Counted from the stretch's first letter, positions 18,695 to 27,200 are shown. The stretch is 64,000 nucleotides of DNA from Pokkaliibacter sp. MBI-7 (GCF_029846635.1 NZ_JARVTG010000001.1:3466501-3530500); one strand, 5' to 3'. Notes: generated by a model not told the origin, from the letters alone. Made by a program: numbers and translations.

Positions 18695-19732
18695 TTAATG
18701 GCTGATGCCCGGATCAACGATGATGTGCCCGGCACGCGGAAAGGTGCAGCAGGCCAGAGCGTACCCCTGTGCCTTGTCCTGCTCGTCCAGACAGAAATCC
18801 GGCTCGCGATGCACCTCGCCGCTGACGTGGACCCGGCAGCTGCCACAGATCCCGGAGCGGCACTGGTTTTTGATCGGGATGCCGTGGAGTTGCAGGTTGT
18901 CGAGTAACGACAGGCTTGGGTCGGCGCTGACATGCTGCTCGGAGCGGGTCAGTTGCAGGGTGATCCCGCTGTCCTTAGCACTCTGCGCGGACGGTTCATC
19001 GCGCGTCGGCGCAGTAAAGGCCTCCAGCAGTAACTGGCTGTCGGGATAACGCTGGCTGATGTGCTCACGGATGGCGTGAGCAAAGGCAAAGCCGCCGCAG
19101 GCGATCACCGTCTCGGGTGCCTGTTCCAGCTCGAACGCTGCCGCAGTTGGCCGGCCAGAGTGAAACTGGCTGTGGCTGAGGATCGGCTCGCGGGTGATGT
19201 AGGCATCGAAGTGAAACCAGCGACGAGTCAGGCTCAGCTGCAGCAACTCATGCAGGAAGGGAATGCTCACCACATAGGGCGCGCACAGTATCAGTCTGAT
19301 AGCAGGGACGGGCAGGCCGGCATCGTCACGCTCAGCCAGAGCATTGAGCAGGGCCATTGGCAGCGTAATACCGATCCCGGCGGCCACCATCAGTACCTGA
19401 CGTGCATCCTTGATGCGGTCGACGGTGATGCTGCCGCTGACGCCTTCTACCGCCAGTACAGACCCCGCCCTGAGGGTGGCATGCAGGCTGTCGGACAGGC
19501 CCTGCTTGCCCGTCCGCTGGACGGCAATCTCTATCGTGTCTGTTCCTGTGGTACGGATCACAGAATACAGGCGCCGTTGCGGACGGCCCTGCAGATCCGG
19601 GTAGACGAGGGTGATGTGCTGACCTGCCGATATCGCCTGCCGCACTGGCGAGTTCTCCAGCTTCAGCCTGAACAGCCTGACATCGTCGGTTTTCAGGGAT
19701 GAGCTTTCGCAGCGTGCTTGAACGGTCGGCAT
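18695..19732 (-). CDS. flavin/2Fe-2S oxidoreductase (phthalate-dioxygenase-reductase type)
   Basis: The product is 345 residues from ATG 19732, which forms a TGATG overlap with the oxygenase stop. Order of domains: FAD/FMN-binding barrel (RRLYSV at about 53-58), NAD(P)H-binding domain (VLMVAAGIGITLPMALL), then a plant-type 2Fe-2S ferredoxin domain with Cys291, Cys296 and Cys299 in NQCRSGICGSC and a fourth Cys in YALACC. This is the layout of the VanB/phthalate dioxygenase reductase class. It would pass electrons from NAD(P)H to the AurF-type diiron enzyme encoded just upstream. The pairing is inferred from gene coupling. Confidence 0.88.
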   Translation of the reverse strand: MPTVQARCESSSLKTDDVRLFRLKLENSPVRQAISAGQHITLVYPDLQGRPQRRLYSVIRTTGTDTIEIAVQRTGKQGLSDSLHATLRAGSVLAVEGVSGSITVDRIKDARQVLMVAAGIGITLPMALLNALAERDDAGLPVPAIRLILCAPYVVSIPFLHELLQLSLTRRWFHFDAYITREPILSHSQFHSGRPTAAAFELEQAPETVIACGGFAFAHAIREHISQRYPDSQLLLEAFTAPTRDEPSAQSAKDSGITLQLTRSEQHVSADPSLSLLDNLQLHGIPIKNQCRSGICGSCRVHVSGEVHREPDFCLDEQDKAQGYALACCTFPRAGHIIVDPGISH

Positions 19733-20706
19733 CACAGCGTCATCCCCTTGCCATGTCGGCCAGTCGCCGCTGTATGGCTCGGGAGCGACAGGGTGCTGGC
19801 GGCACCGGACAGGCCGATACGGTCAATCAGACGCTCAACCGAGTCGGTATACACACCGACCTCATTGCTGTCGCCGGTGTCGTGGAGAATGTCTGCGCCA
19901 TGCGGCATGCCAATCAGGTTAAACACTGCCTGCCAGGCGCCCAGCTCATTGTTGGCAAACATCTCTACGGTCTTACGCACCGTGCGGCGGAAGTACTCCC
20001 GCTCCTTCTCGCTCAGGCCGCGAATAATGTCCATCGCGGAGAAGCTGAAGACGCTGGAGTGGCTCCACTCATCCACTGCATGGGTACGGGTGACCTCATG
20101 GCAGATGGGCTGGATGGAGGTATCTTCCGCCATGGTTTTCAGATAGTCGGTGATCAGCGTTTCACTGGCGCAGGCGATGGCAAAACGGGTCAGGCGACGT
20201 TCCCACTCGGCGCCGCAGGACGTCAGTTGCTGGCGCCGCCACTGCACCAGATTGAAGTCGGTGAAATCCAGCGGTACCAGCTGGCGGTGGTCATAGATGT
20301 AATTACAGGCCATGACGGACATGCGTGTGTGCAACGCTTCATCCAGCAATGCCTCAGACATGACATCCTGCAACAGGGCGCGGTTGTTGCTGGCGGGCGG
20401 CGTCTTGATGATGTCTTCGCAGGCCGGTGTCACCACATCACATTCGATGTAGATGGTCTTGAGGTTATAAATGCCCCAGGCATAGGACAGGCACGCAGAC
20501 CGGATGGCTTCAGGAGCTTGAAGCCAGGCATCATGATCACGAAAGGGGAGCAGGGATTCACTGAAATCACGCTTGCTGGCATCGAATGCCAGCTCGGCAT
20601 AGACCGGAATATCCTGATTGACCGCTGCACGGGTGCGCCAGAGGGTGGTCAGCTTCTGCAGCATCTTTTGCACGGCATCTTCCTGAGAAATGCTGAACTG
20701 TTCCAT
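19732..20706 (-). CDS. AurF-type diiron oxygenase (putative amine N-oxygenase)
   Basis: The product is 324 residues from ATG 20706 with AGGA 8 nt upstream; an ATG at 20715 has its Shine-Dalgarno too close. All seven diiron ligands known from AurF have counterparts with near-identical spacing: Glu88, Glu123 and His126 (LLDEALHTR), Glu182, then His209, Glu213 and His216 (THAVDEWSHS). Known relatives (AurF, CmlI) oxidise aryl amines to hydroxylamines or nitro groups using O2. The substrate cannot be told from sequence. First gene of the operon that includes its reductase, a GATase, PdxK and an aminotransferase. Confidence 0.88.
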   Translation of the reverse strand: MEQFSISQEDAVQKMLQKLTTLWRTRAAVNQDIPVYAELAFDASKRDFSESLLPFRDHDAWLQAPEAIRSACLSYAWGIYNLKTIYIECDVVTPACEDIIKTPPASNNRALLQDVMSEALLDEALHTRMSVMACNYIYDHRQLVPLDFTDFNLVQWRRQQLTSCGAEWERRLTRFAIACASETLITDYLKTMAEDTSIQPICHEVTRTHAVDEWSHSSVFSFSAMDIIRGLSEKEREYFRRTVRKTVEMFANNELGAWQAVFNLIGMPHGADILHDTGDSNEVGVYTDSVERLIDRIGLSGAASTLSLPSHTAATGRHGKGMTL

Positions 20707-20727
20707 GTTGTTCATCCTGTTAGCTGT

Positions 20728-20858
20728 AATTGACGCGCGTTGGCGGGCAAGGCGCGGTGGTCAATTCCGTCGTAGCGGTCGTCTCGCTCCTGAATAAGAC
20801 GGCGATACGGGGAGTTGAATCGTTCGTTTTAGTTATGTGCTCAGTTGGTGTAACGATT
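20728..20858. promoter_or_regulatory. upstream region of the oxygenase operon with spaced inverted repeats
   Basis: Two wide inverted repeats lie in the gap before the oxygenase gene: AATTGAC (20728-20734) with GTCAATT (20760-20766), and AATCGTT (20818-20824) with AACGATT (20852-20858). Arms are only 7 bp, so chance is possible. No clear -35/-10 pair was picked. Confidence 0.25.
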
Positions 20859-20884
20859 TAAAGCCAGCGGATCATGACCCTGTT

Positions 20885-21697
20885 TTACTGCTCACCTCCC
20901 GGCCAGTAATAGCTGTCTGGCAGCGCGCGGGCACCGAAAATGGCTTGGCCTACCCGTACCACGGTGGCGCCTTCTTCAATGGCAATTTCAAAGTCGCCGG
21001 ACATGCCCATCGACAGCTCGTTAAGGCTTACGCCGGGCGGGGTATCTGCTTGCAGCTGGTCACGCAGGGTATGTAGCAGGCGGAAGCAGGTTCTGACGCG
21101 CTCGCCTTCTGCTGACAGCAGTGCCAGCGTCATCAGTCCTCTGACTCTGAGATGGGAAAACTGCGGCAGTGCCTGAAGAAAGTCGGCTACCTCATCCGGT
21201 GCCAGACCATATTTACTGGCTTCGCCCGAGGTGTTGACCTGTACGAATACATCCAGCTGGCGGCCTTCGAGCTGCAGGCGGCGGTCCAGCGCTTCGGCCA
21301 GACGCAGGCTGTCGAGAGCCTGAAATTCGCTGGCAAAGCGGGCAACCAGCTTGGCTTTGTTAGTCTGCAGATGGCCGATGACAGACCACTGCACGTCAGT
21401 CAGCTCAGAGAGGTTCTGCCATTTACGATGGGCTTCCTGTGGTTTGTTTTCCCCTAATTGCCGACATCCTGCGGCATAGGCGAGGCGTATACTGGCTTCG
21501 TCCATGGTCTTGCTGACGGGCAGCAGCCTGACTTCCTGCGGCGAGCGGCCAACCCGGGCACAGGCGCTGGCGATACGTTGTTGCACGGTAGCCAGATTGT
21601 GTTGGAAGTCGGCAACGCTGTGGGCCTTGGGATAGCGGCCGTGCAGGTCATGCTGTGGCTGCGTATCCAGAACTTCAGCGATATTTGATTCACTCAC
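20885..21697 (-). CDS. YggS-family PLP-binding homeostasis protein
   Basis: The product is 270 residues from GTG 21697 with AGGGA 7 nt upstream. It is a single-domain alanine-racemase-like barrel. The PLP lysine is in LLPVSKT (Lys63), followed by QLGENKPQE, VQWSVIGHLQTNKAK, VNTSGEASKYGL, LRVRGLMTL and ELSMGMSGDFEIAIEEGATVVRVG. The family (YggS/PROSC) has no known catalysis and buffers PLP. It carries about 25 extra N-terminal residues and replaces the usual GENYxQE by GENKPQE, which suggests a paralogue specialised for this B6 locus. It lies divergent from ptsJ and upstream of the oxygenase operon on the same strand. Confidence 0.88.
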   Translation of the reverse strand: MSESNIAEVLDTQPQHDLHGRYPKAHSVADFQHNLATVQQRIASACARVGRSPQEVRLLPVSKTMDEASIRLAYAAGCRQLGENKPQEAHRKWQNLSELTDVQWSVIGHLQTNKAKLVARFASEFQALDSLRLAEALDRRLQLEGRQLDVFVQVNTSGEASKYGLAPDEVADFLQALPQFSHLRVRGLMTLALLSAEGERVRTCFRLLHTLRDQLQADTPPGVSLNELSMGMSGDFEIAIEEGATVVRVGQAIFGARALPDSYYWPGGEQ

Positions 21698-21754
21698 CGT
21701 TCAGTCCCTTTGCTGTGGAGTGGCGTGATAGAGGTAAACGCACTATGCTGCGTT

Positions 21755-21790
21755 TTGTCACAGTGCGAAGTATATATTGTCATAGGACAA
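21755..21790. promoter_or_regulatory. probable PtsJ operator between the YggS-like gene and ptsJ
   Basis: Direct repeats TTGTCACAG (21755-21763) and TTGTCATAG (21777-21785) start 22 bp apart, two helical turns, the arrangement typical of MocR regulators. The second repeat also begins a small palindrome TTGTC-atag-GACAA (21777-21790) and overlaps the ptsJ ribosome site. Autoregulation is likely. A Pho-box reading is less likely because the middle 11-bp unit is missing. Confidence 0.5.
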
Positions 21791-21791
21791 A

Positions 21792-23087
21792 ATGAAAATA
21801 GCTGGAAAAACCGCTGCCGAAATCTTTGACTGCATTCGGCTCATGACGCGTTCAAAGGCTTTACAGCCGGGCGACGCACTCCCTCCCGTCCGCGATCTGG
21901 CTGTTGCGCTTGAGGTCAACCGCAATACCGTCGCTGCCGCCTACAAGCGTCTGGTTGCGGCAGGCATTGCTGTTAGTCAGGGGCGGCTGGGGACGCTGAT
22001 TCGTCACACGGAAAACATGGTGGAGCGCGAGGGCGGGGTGCAGGGGTCACCCCTGATGGATGTTGCCAGCGGCAACCCCAACCCCCAGTGGTTGCCGGAT
22101 GTGGCCGCCGCTCTGGCGCAGCGACCATACCGCCCCCGGCTGTACGGTGAGCCCACGGTAAATGCCGAGCTGGAAGCGTACGGCCGCCGCTGGATGGAAC
22201 CGGATTGCCCAGCCGCAGGCGAGATCAATCTGACTCACGGGGCGGTCGATGCGGTCGAGCGGTTGCTGGCGGCGGAGCTGGTTGGCGGTGACAAGGTGGT
22301 GGTGGAAAGCCCCTGTTTTCTCAGCAGCATCAATACGTTGCGGGTCGTGGGGCTGGTGCCTGTGGGGGTGGCTGTCGACAGTGAAGGGATGTGCCCTGCG
22401 GGGCTGGCTGCTGCGCTGGAAGCCGGCGCGCAGGCGGTAGTGCTGACACCACGGGCACACAATCCGACAGGCTGCAGCCTCAGTGCCGGGCGGGCGGCAC
22501 AGTTGCAGGCTTTGCTGGCGCAGTACCCCCATGTACTGATCATCGTCGATGATCATTTTGCGCTGTTATCCAGCCAGCCCTATCACTCGGTCATTCCTGC
22601 TTCGGCAGAGCGCTGGGCCCTGATTCGCTCGGTGTCCAAGGTGCTGGGGCCGGACATGCGGCTGGCGCTGGTGTGCAGCGATGCCCAGACCTCGCGAAGA
22701 CTGCGTCTGCGGCTGGTCAGTGGTACCAACTGGATCAGCCATCTCTTACAGGATGTGGTGCTGGCCAGTCTGACTTCACCGCTGTTTGAGCCGCAGATCA
22801 GCAGGGCAAAAGCCGATTACGCGCAAAGGCAGCAGTGGCTGCGTCAGGCATTGCAGCAGCACGGTTTGCAGGTGCCTGCCAGCTGTGATGGGCTGAATCT
22901 GTGGTTACCTTTGCAGCAAGAGGCGCAGCCTCTGGCTCATGCCCTGGCACGTCGGGGCTGGCTGGTGCGTAACAGCGAACCGTTCTGTCTGGATGAGGCC
23001 GTGGCAGGGTTACGTCTGACCATTGCAACACTGGATGAACCGCAGGCACACAAGCTGGCGGAAGATATCAGGGCTTGTCTGGGCTAG
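21792..23087 (+). CDS. ptsJ: MocR-family B6-responsive regulator PtsJ
   Basis: The product is 431 residues. The N-terminal GntR-type winged HTH (GDALPPVRDLAVALEVNRNTVAAAYKRL split over residues 27-54) is fused to an aminotransferase-like domain with AHNPTG (about 222-227), IVDDHFALLSS and the PLP lysine in IRSVSKVLGPD (Lys283). It resembles enterobacterial PtsJ along its length, including GKTAAEIFDCIR at the start. PtsJ in Salmonella represses pdxK and senses PLP. The pdxK gene is 4 kb away here, and a double-repeat operator sits directly before this gene, so control of the B6/oxygenase locus is a reasonable inference. Confidence 0.9.
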   Translation: MKIAGKTAAEIFDCIRLMTRSKALQPGDALPPVRDLAVALEVNRNTVAAAYKRLVAAGIAVSQGRLGTLIRHTENMVEREGGVQGSPLMDVASGNPNPQWLPDVAAALAQRPYRPRLYGEPTVNAELEAYGRRWMEPDCPAAGEINLTHGAVDAVERLLAAELVGGDKVVVESPCFLSSINTLRVVGLVPVGVAVDSEGMCPAGLAAALEAGAQAVVLTPRAHNPTGCSLSAGRAAQLQALLAQYPHVLIIVDDHFALLSSQPYHSVIPASAERWALIRSVSKVLGPDMRLALVCSDAQTSRRLRLRLVSGTNWISHLLQDVVLASLTSPLFEPQISRAKADYAQRQQWLRQALQQHGLQVPASCDGLNLWLPLQQEAQPLAHALARRGWLVRNSEPFCLDEAVAGLRLTIATLDEPQAHKLAEDIRACLG

Positions 23088-23117
23088 TCTGCACCAGACT
23101 CTACCGAGGAGAAGGAA

Positions 23118-23375
23118 ATGCCTTTCAGTGCAGAAGAACGGCAGGTACTGCTGGCGGTTAAAGGTGTCGGTGGCACGGTGATACAGCGCTTTGAGGCGCT
23201 GGGGATCGCGTCGCTGGCTCAGCTGGCCGGGTGTGACAGCCAGCAGATACTGGAACAGGTCGCTGCGATGCTGGGCAGCTCATGCTGGAAAAACAGCCCG
23301 CAGGCGCGAGGGGCGGTCGAGGCTGCCATTGCCAGGGCACAACGGGCAACTCAGGACGTGCTTGTGGCGGAATGA
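23118..23375 (+). CDS. small helix-hairpin-helix protein
   Basis: The product is 85 residues with AGGAGAAGGA just before ATG 23118. The HhH core is LLAVKGVGGTVIQRFEALGI followed by SLAQLAGCD, resembling the stand-alone HhH (Cdd1-like) proteins. The fold usually contacts nucleic acid without sequence specificity. It lies 30 nt after ptsJ on the same strand, so it may be cotranscribed, with no obvious functional link. Confidence 0.75.
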   Translation: MPFSAEERQVLLAVKGVGGTVIQRFEALGIASLAQLAGCDSQQILEQVAAMLGSSCWKNSPQARGAVEAAIARAQRATQDVLVAE

Positions 23376-23469
23376 GCGTGGCGCAGGGACGCTGACCGAG
23401 GCGTAAATTGCCCCCGTCGGCGGCCACGACTATCATAGGCGGCTTTGTTTGCCGACGACCTTATCCATC

Positions 23470-24177
23470 ATGCTCAAATACCATCCTGCGGCATCGGTGC
23501 CTGCCGATGTGCCCCGTAAGCCTTTTAATGCCCGTGGTGCCAATGTGCGTCGCTGTCAGGCGTGCCAGTTGCCAGAGCAAGGCTGTATTTGTGCATATAA
23601 AGCCGCTGTGGCGGCTGACTGCGAGTTCTGGCTGATCATGCATCATGATGAGCTGTTCAAACCTTCCAATACCGGGCGACTGATTGCTGACGTCCTGCCC
23701 ACCACCGAAGTATTCGAGTGGAGCCGTATTGATCCGCCGGCCGCATTGCTTGAACGTCTGGCGGATGAGCGTTATCAACCCTATCTGGTGTTTCCTGCTG
23801 ACGAACCTGAGGATCAGGCACGACTGCTGCCGTTCCAGCGTCAGGCAGAGAAAACACCGGTATTCATTCTGCTGGATGGCACCTGGCGTCAGGCGCGGAG
23901 GATGTTTCGTCACAGCAAGTGGCTGCAGTCGCTGCCGCTGATCAGTTTTACTCCCGAGCGCAGCTCAGGTTACGGCCTGCGTGAAGCAGCAGAGGAAAGC
24001 CATCTGTGTACTGCGGAAGTGGGCATCGAATTACTGAAGCTGGCCGGCGAGCCCGCAGCTGAAGTACTGGCGCACTATTTCCATGTATTCAACGTGCACT
24101 ATCTGGCGGGGCGTCGGGGCACCCATCAGGACGATGCTGAAGCCAGCCGGCAGTGGCTGCTGGCGCAGCAGGCGTGA
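23470..24177 (+). CDS. tapT: tRNA-uridine aminocarboxypropyltransferase (DTW domain)
   Basis: The product is 235 residues from ATG 23470; a TTG at 23449 is an alternative. An N-terminal Cys cluster (RRCQACQLPEQGCIC) resembles a small zinc site. The DTW core LDGTWRQARRM gives the family its name, and SHLCTAEVGIELL follows. TapT (YfiP) proteins transfer the aminocarboxypropyl group of SAM to uridine 47 of tRNA, forming acp3U. Length fits. It is followed 19 nt later by a DUF2489 gene. Confidence 0.88.
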   Translation: MLKYHPAASVPADVPRKPFNARGANVRRCQACQLPEQGCICAYKAAVAADCEFWLIMHHDELFKPSNTGRLIADVLPTTEVFEWSRIDPPAALLERLADERYQPYLVFPADEPEDQARLLPFQRQAEKTPVFILLDGTWRQARRMFRHSKWLQSLPLISFTPERSSGYGLREAAEESHLCTAEVGIELLKLAGEPAAEVLAHYFHVFNVHYLAGRRGTHQDDAEASRQWLLAQQA

Positions 24178-24196
24178 ACGGAGCATTGAGGTAAGT

Positions 24197-24664
24197 ATGA
24201 CGTTAACGACAATTCTGACCGTGCTGGGGCTGGTACTGATCGTGGTACTGCTGCCAGTGGTGCTCAAACTCTGGCGTGATGACCGCCAGCGGGTGGCGGC
24301 ACAGAAGGAAGCTGAACAGGCGCTGCTGAAGCAGGTGGAAGAGCAGCGCGCCTATGTTATCGAGAGCGTGCGGGTGATCACCTCGGCGATGCGTGACGGG
24401 CAATGTGAGCTGACAGAAGGTTGCTTGCGACTCAAGGGACTGCTCGACAATACCTTCCCTGAATTGCTGCAGCATCCTGATCTGCAGGTACTGGAGACGG
24501 TATGGCAGCGCACGGAACATATTCCACGCAAGGAGGCGTTCAAGCGGCTGGAGCTGAAAAAGCGCCGGGTGCACTGGAAGGCCATGGATGAGATGGAAGC
24601 CGAGCTGCAGGAGCCTATTCAGCGTGCGGTCAGCCATCTGCAGGCGCAGCGCTGGACCACCTGA
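24197..24664 (+). CDS. DUF2489-like single-pass membrane protein
   Basis: The product is 155 residues from ATG 24197; upstream in-frame sequence overlaps tapT and is discarded. One N-terminal transmembrane helix (ILTVLGLVLIVVLLPVVLKLW) is followed by a charged coiled coil, then a cytosolic region with VRVITSAMRDGQCELTEGCLRL and PELLQHPDLQVLE, the DUF2489 pattern. Function of the family is unknown. It appears to form an operon with tapT and the next gene. Confidence 0.75.
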   Translation: MTLTTILTVLGLVLIVVLLPVVLKLWRDDRQRVAAQKEAEQALLKQVEEQRAYVIESVRVITSAMRDGQCELTEGCLRLKGLLDNTFPELLQHPDLQVLETVWQRTEHIPRKEAFKRLELKKRRVHWKAMDEMEAELQEPIQRAVSHLQAQRWTT

Positions 24665-24690
24665 GCCGGGCAGCGGGAGCGAGCAGCACT

Positions 24691-25065
24691 ATGCCATTTA
24701 TTGCCATGTTTGGTCTGACCCTGATCGTTATCCTGCTGTGTCTGTGGGTCTTCACCCATATGGGCGTGCCTTCTTACCGACCCTCGCGGGCGAAGGTGGA
24801 AGCGTTACTACAGGGCGTGGTGGATGGCTACACCCGGCGGGAGGAGTGGGAGCTGTTCCTCGGCTATCCCATTCACTATGACCCGGAGCTGGAGCAGATC
24901 AGGGTACGTTGTGTGGCGCTGGAGGAAGGTGATGATGACCATCCGCCGTTTCCCCATGGCCTCAATGGTTACCTGTACAACCGTGCCGGGCGGGCCAGAG
25001 CTGAACATATTCTGCGCAGTGTCAAACTGCTGCGCAGCAAGGAGCTGGAGCAGCGCGAATTCTGA
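24691..25065 (+). CDS. unknown membrane-anchored protein
   Basis: The product is 124 residues. One N-terminal hydrophobic helix (FIAMFGLTLIVILLCLWVF) is followed by a soluble acidic region with WELFLGYPIHYDPELEQIR and a histidine/proline patch (DDDHPPFPHGLNGYLYN). I do not recognise the family. It starts 27 nt after the DUF2489 gene on the same strand and is convergent with the next gene, 25 nt away. Confidence 0.65.
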   Translation: MPFIAMFGLTLIVILLCLWVFTHMGVPSYRPSRAKVEALLQGVVDGYTRREEWELFLGYPIHYDPELEQIRVRCVALEEGDDDHPPFPHGLNGYLYNRAGRARAEHILRSVKLLRSKELEQREF

Positions 25066-25089
25066 ATCAGTGTGCCCGGCGCAAACGAA

Positions 25090-25524
25090 TCAGGGCTCGC
25101 TGCTATCTGACTGCTGATGCAGTGTCTGATAGTTACCGCCGTAATCAATATGGATGTAGTCGGCGTTGGCCAGATCCCGGGCGACGTCCCCGGCATAGTC
25201 GTCACTGGCGCAGTAGTATTTGCCACTGCTGTCGGCATCAATGCCCTGTTGCTGCATCTGCGCCACCAGATCCTGGTAACTGGCGATCACACTGGCTGCT
25301 GTGTTGCCTTCGAGAATCACCAGACAACGGCGGTGCTCACGTTTGGCACGGTCGTGGTCATACTTGCTTTTAGCGCTGTCACTGCTGGCCAGCTGCAGAC
25401 CGGTCAGGCGGTTGCCGGCCATGGCGCTGTTATCCCCAGTGGCGTTCGAGGCTAGCACCGGGGTGGTTATCCACAGCCCCGTCAGCAGGCTGGTGAACAC
25501 CACTGCCGCTATTGTTCTGCTCAC
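25090..25524 (-). CDS. unknown periplasmic protein
   Basis: The product is 144 residues with a signal peptide (hydrophobic stretch ending TPVLASNA). The mature part is small, acidic and polar, with two cysteines (RRCLVILEG and KYYCASDDY) that could form a disulfide. YADYIHIDY-like aromatic sequence lies near the end. No domain is recognised. It sits 56 nt downstream of a rhodanese-like periplasmic protein on the same strand, so the two may be cotranscribed. Confidence 0.6.
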   Translation of the reverse strand: MSRTIAAVVFTSLLTGLWITTPVLASNATGDNSAMAGNRLTGLQLASSDSAKSKYDHDRAKREHRRCLVILEGNTAASVIASYQDLVAQMQQQGIDADSSGKYYCASDDYAGDVARDLANADYIHIDYGGNYQTLHQQSDSSEP

Positions 25525-25580
25525 GTCTGTACCTTCCTCTCAGAGCGCCCGATACCCTTGGGTAGCGAACGGGAATGATG

Positions 25581-25955
25581 TCAGCGACTGGGAATGCGTG
25601 GTCGCAATTCGCGGAATCCGCCACCGTTTATGACATGCAGATAGCCCGCCTGTTCCAGTGCCTGACGGGCAATCTCTGCACGACGACCTGATGCACAGTA
25701 AAGCACTACTGTCTGCTCTTTGCTGATGCCCTGTTCGGCAAAGCGGGCGACGACCTCTTCGTAGGGAATATGGCTGGCCTCTGGCACATGGCCCTGTGCG
25801 TATTCTTCGGCGCTGCGAACATCCACCACCAGCGCGCCGCGCTTGACCATGCTGGCCGCGTAGACGGGGTCGCCCTCGGCCTGCACTGCAGTGCTGGCGG
25901 TTCCGAACAGCAACGAGCAGAGCAGGGAGGCGATGGCGGGCAGGCGAAACTTCAT
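25581..25955 (-). CDS. periplasmic rhodanese-domain protein
   Basis: The product is 124 residues. A signal peptide (LPAIASLLCSLLFGTASTAVQA) precedes a single rhodanese domain: LVVDVRSAEEYAQGHVPEASHIPY and the active-site loop VLYCASGRRAE with Cys87. Such proteins move sulfane sulfur or bind partner proteins; the substrate is not visible. PspE-like in size and location. Confidence 0.85.
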   Translation of the reverse strand: MKFRLPAIASLLCSLLFGTASTAVQAEGDPVYAASMVKRGALVVDVRSAEEYAQGHVPEASHIPYEEVVARFAEQGISKEQTVVLYCASGRRAEIARQALEQAGYLHVINGGGFRELRPRIPSR

Positions 25956-26054
25956 AAGTGTTGTCCTTAACTGAGCCGGCTAATGAATGATGGCAGTGAC
26001 TGGTTGTGCTTGTGGCTGGCAGGTCGCTTATTCAAGCCACCTGCCAGCCGCGTG

Positions 26055-27200
26055 TTATCGCTGGCTGACTGCCTGCTCGATACGATCCAGTGCCTGCTTG
26101 AGCACATGCATGGTGCAGCCAAAGTTCAGGCGGACAAACTGCTTGTTGCCGAAGTCCGCACCGGGTGACATGCCCACGCCGTGCTGTTCAAAGAACTGCT
26201 GTGGGTTTTCGACCCCGAGACCACTGGCATCGATCCAGGCCAGGTAGGTGGCTTCGATGGGTTGCAGCGTCAGGCCGGGGATAGCGTTGATGCGTTCGAC
26301 ACAATAGTCACGGTTCTTGCGCAGGTAGCCCAGCTGGCTGTGCAGCCAGTCATCACCGTCCTGATAGGCCGCTGCGGCTGCGGTGTAGGCCAGCAGGCTG
26401 ACATCGGGGACGATGCCTTTGCGGGCGCGGTTAAATTTCTGCCGCAGGGCATCATCACTGATGATGGCAAAGGAGCAGCCGAGACCGGCGATATTGAAGG
26501 TCTTGCTGGGCGCCATCAGCGTAATGGTGCGTCTGGCGATGGTGTCATTCAGACTGGCCAGCGGTATGTGCTGCAGGCCGGGTTCCAGCAGCAGATCACA
26601 GTGGATCTCATCGCTGCAGATGTAGCAGTCGTAGCGCTCACAGATATCGCCCAGTTGCAGCAGTTCCTCATGGGTATACACCGTGCCGCCGGGATTGTGC
26701 GGGTTGCAGAACAGCAGCAGGGCACCGGGGCCGGCTTGCTGCAGCTCGGTTTCCAGCTGGGCAAAGTCCAGTACCCAGCGCTGCTCCTGCAGCTGCATGG
26801 GGACCTTGGTCAGCTGGCGTTCAGACAACAGCGGGGCGGTGACGAAAGGAGGATAGATCGGGCTGGGGCTGAAGACATTGCCACCCGGTCCGACCAGACT
26901 GCGGCAGGCCAGATGCAGCCCCGGTACCAGCCCGGGCAGATAGACGATCCATGCCGGGTCGATCTGCCAGTCATACAGACGCTGCATGCGCTCGACGATC
27001 AGTGCGGTCAGGGTCGTGGGTGGCTGGGTATAGCCAAAAACACCGTGGTCGACACGTTGCTTGAGGGCATCGATAATGGCGCCTGGCACCACAAAATCGG
27101 TATCGGCGACCCACATCGGTAATACATCACTGCCGTGGTATTTGTCCCATTTGGAACTGAAAGTACCCTGGCGGTTAACCGGTTTGTCGAACCTGTGCAT
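26055..27200 (-). CDS. MalY/PatB-family PLP-dependent C-S lyase
   Basis: The product is 381 residues from ATG 27200 (MHRFDKPVNRQGTFSSKWDK), with GGGAAAAG before it. A longer open frame would run into the divergent glycosylase gene and is discarded. Typical features are LPMWVADTDFVVP, YTQPPTTL, FCNPHNPGG, CSDEIHCDLL and the PLP lysine in MAPSKTFNIAG. Members cleave cystathionine or cysteine conjugates to homocysteine/thiol, pyruvate and ammonia; MalY also regulates maltose genes in E. coli. Only 33 bp separate it from the divergent gene. Confidence 0.87.
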   Translation of the reverse strand: MHRFDKPVNRQGTFSSKWDKYHGSDVLPMWVADTDFVVPGAIIDALKQRVDHGVFGYTQPPTTLTALIVERMQRLYDWQIDPAWIVYLPGLVPGLHLACRSLVGPGGNVFSPSPIYPPFVTAPLLSERQLTKVPMQLQEQRWVLDFAQLETELQQAGPGALLLFCNPHNPGGTVYTHEELLQLGDICERYDCYICSDEIHCDLLLEPGLQHIPLASLNDTIARRTITLMAPSKTFNIAGLGCSFAIISDDALRQKFNRARKGIVPDVSLLAYTAAAAAYQDGDDWLHSQLGYLRKNRDYCVERINAIPGLTLQPIEATYLAWIDASGLGVENPQQFFEQHGVGMSPGADFGNKQFVRLNFGCTMHVLKQALDRIEQAVSQR

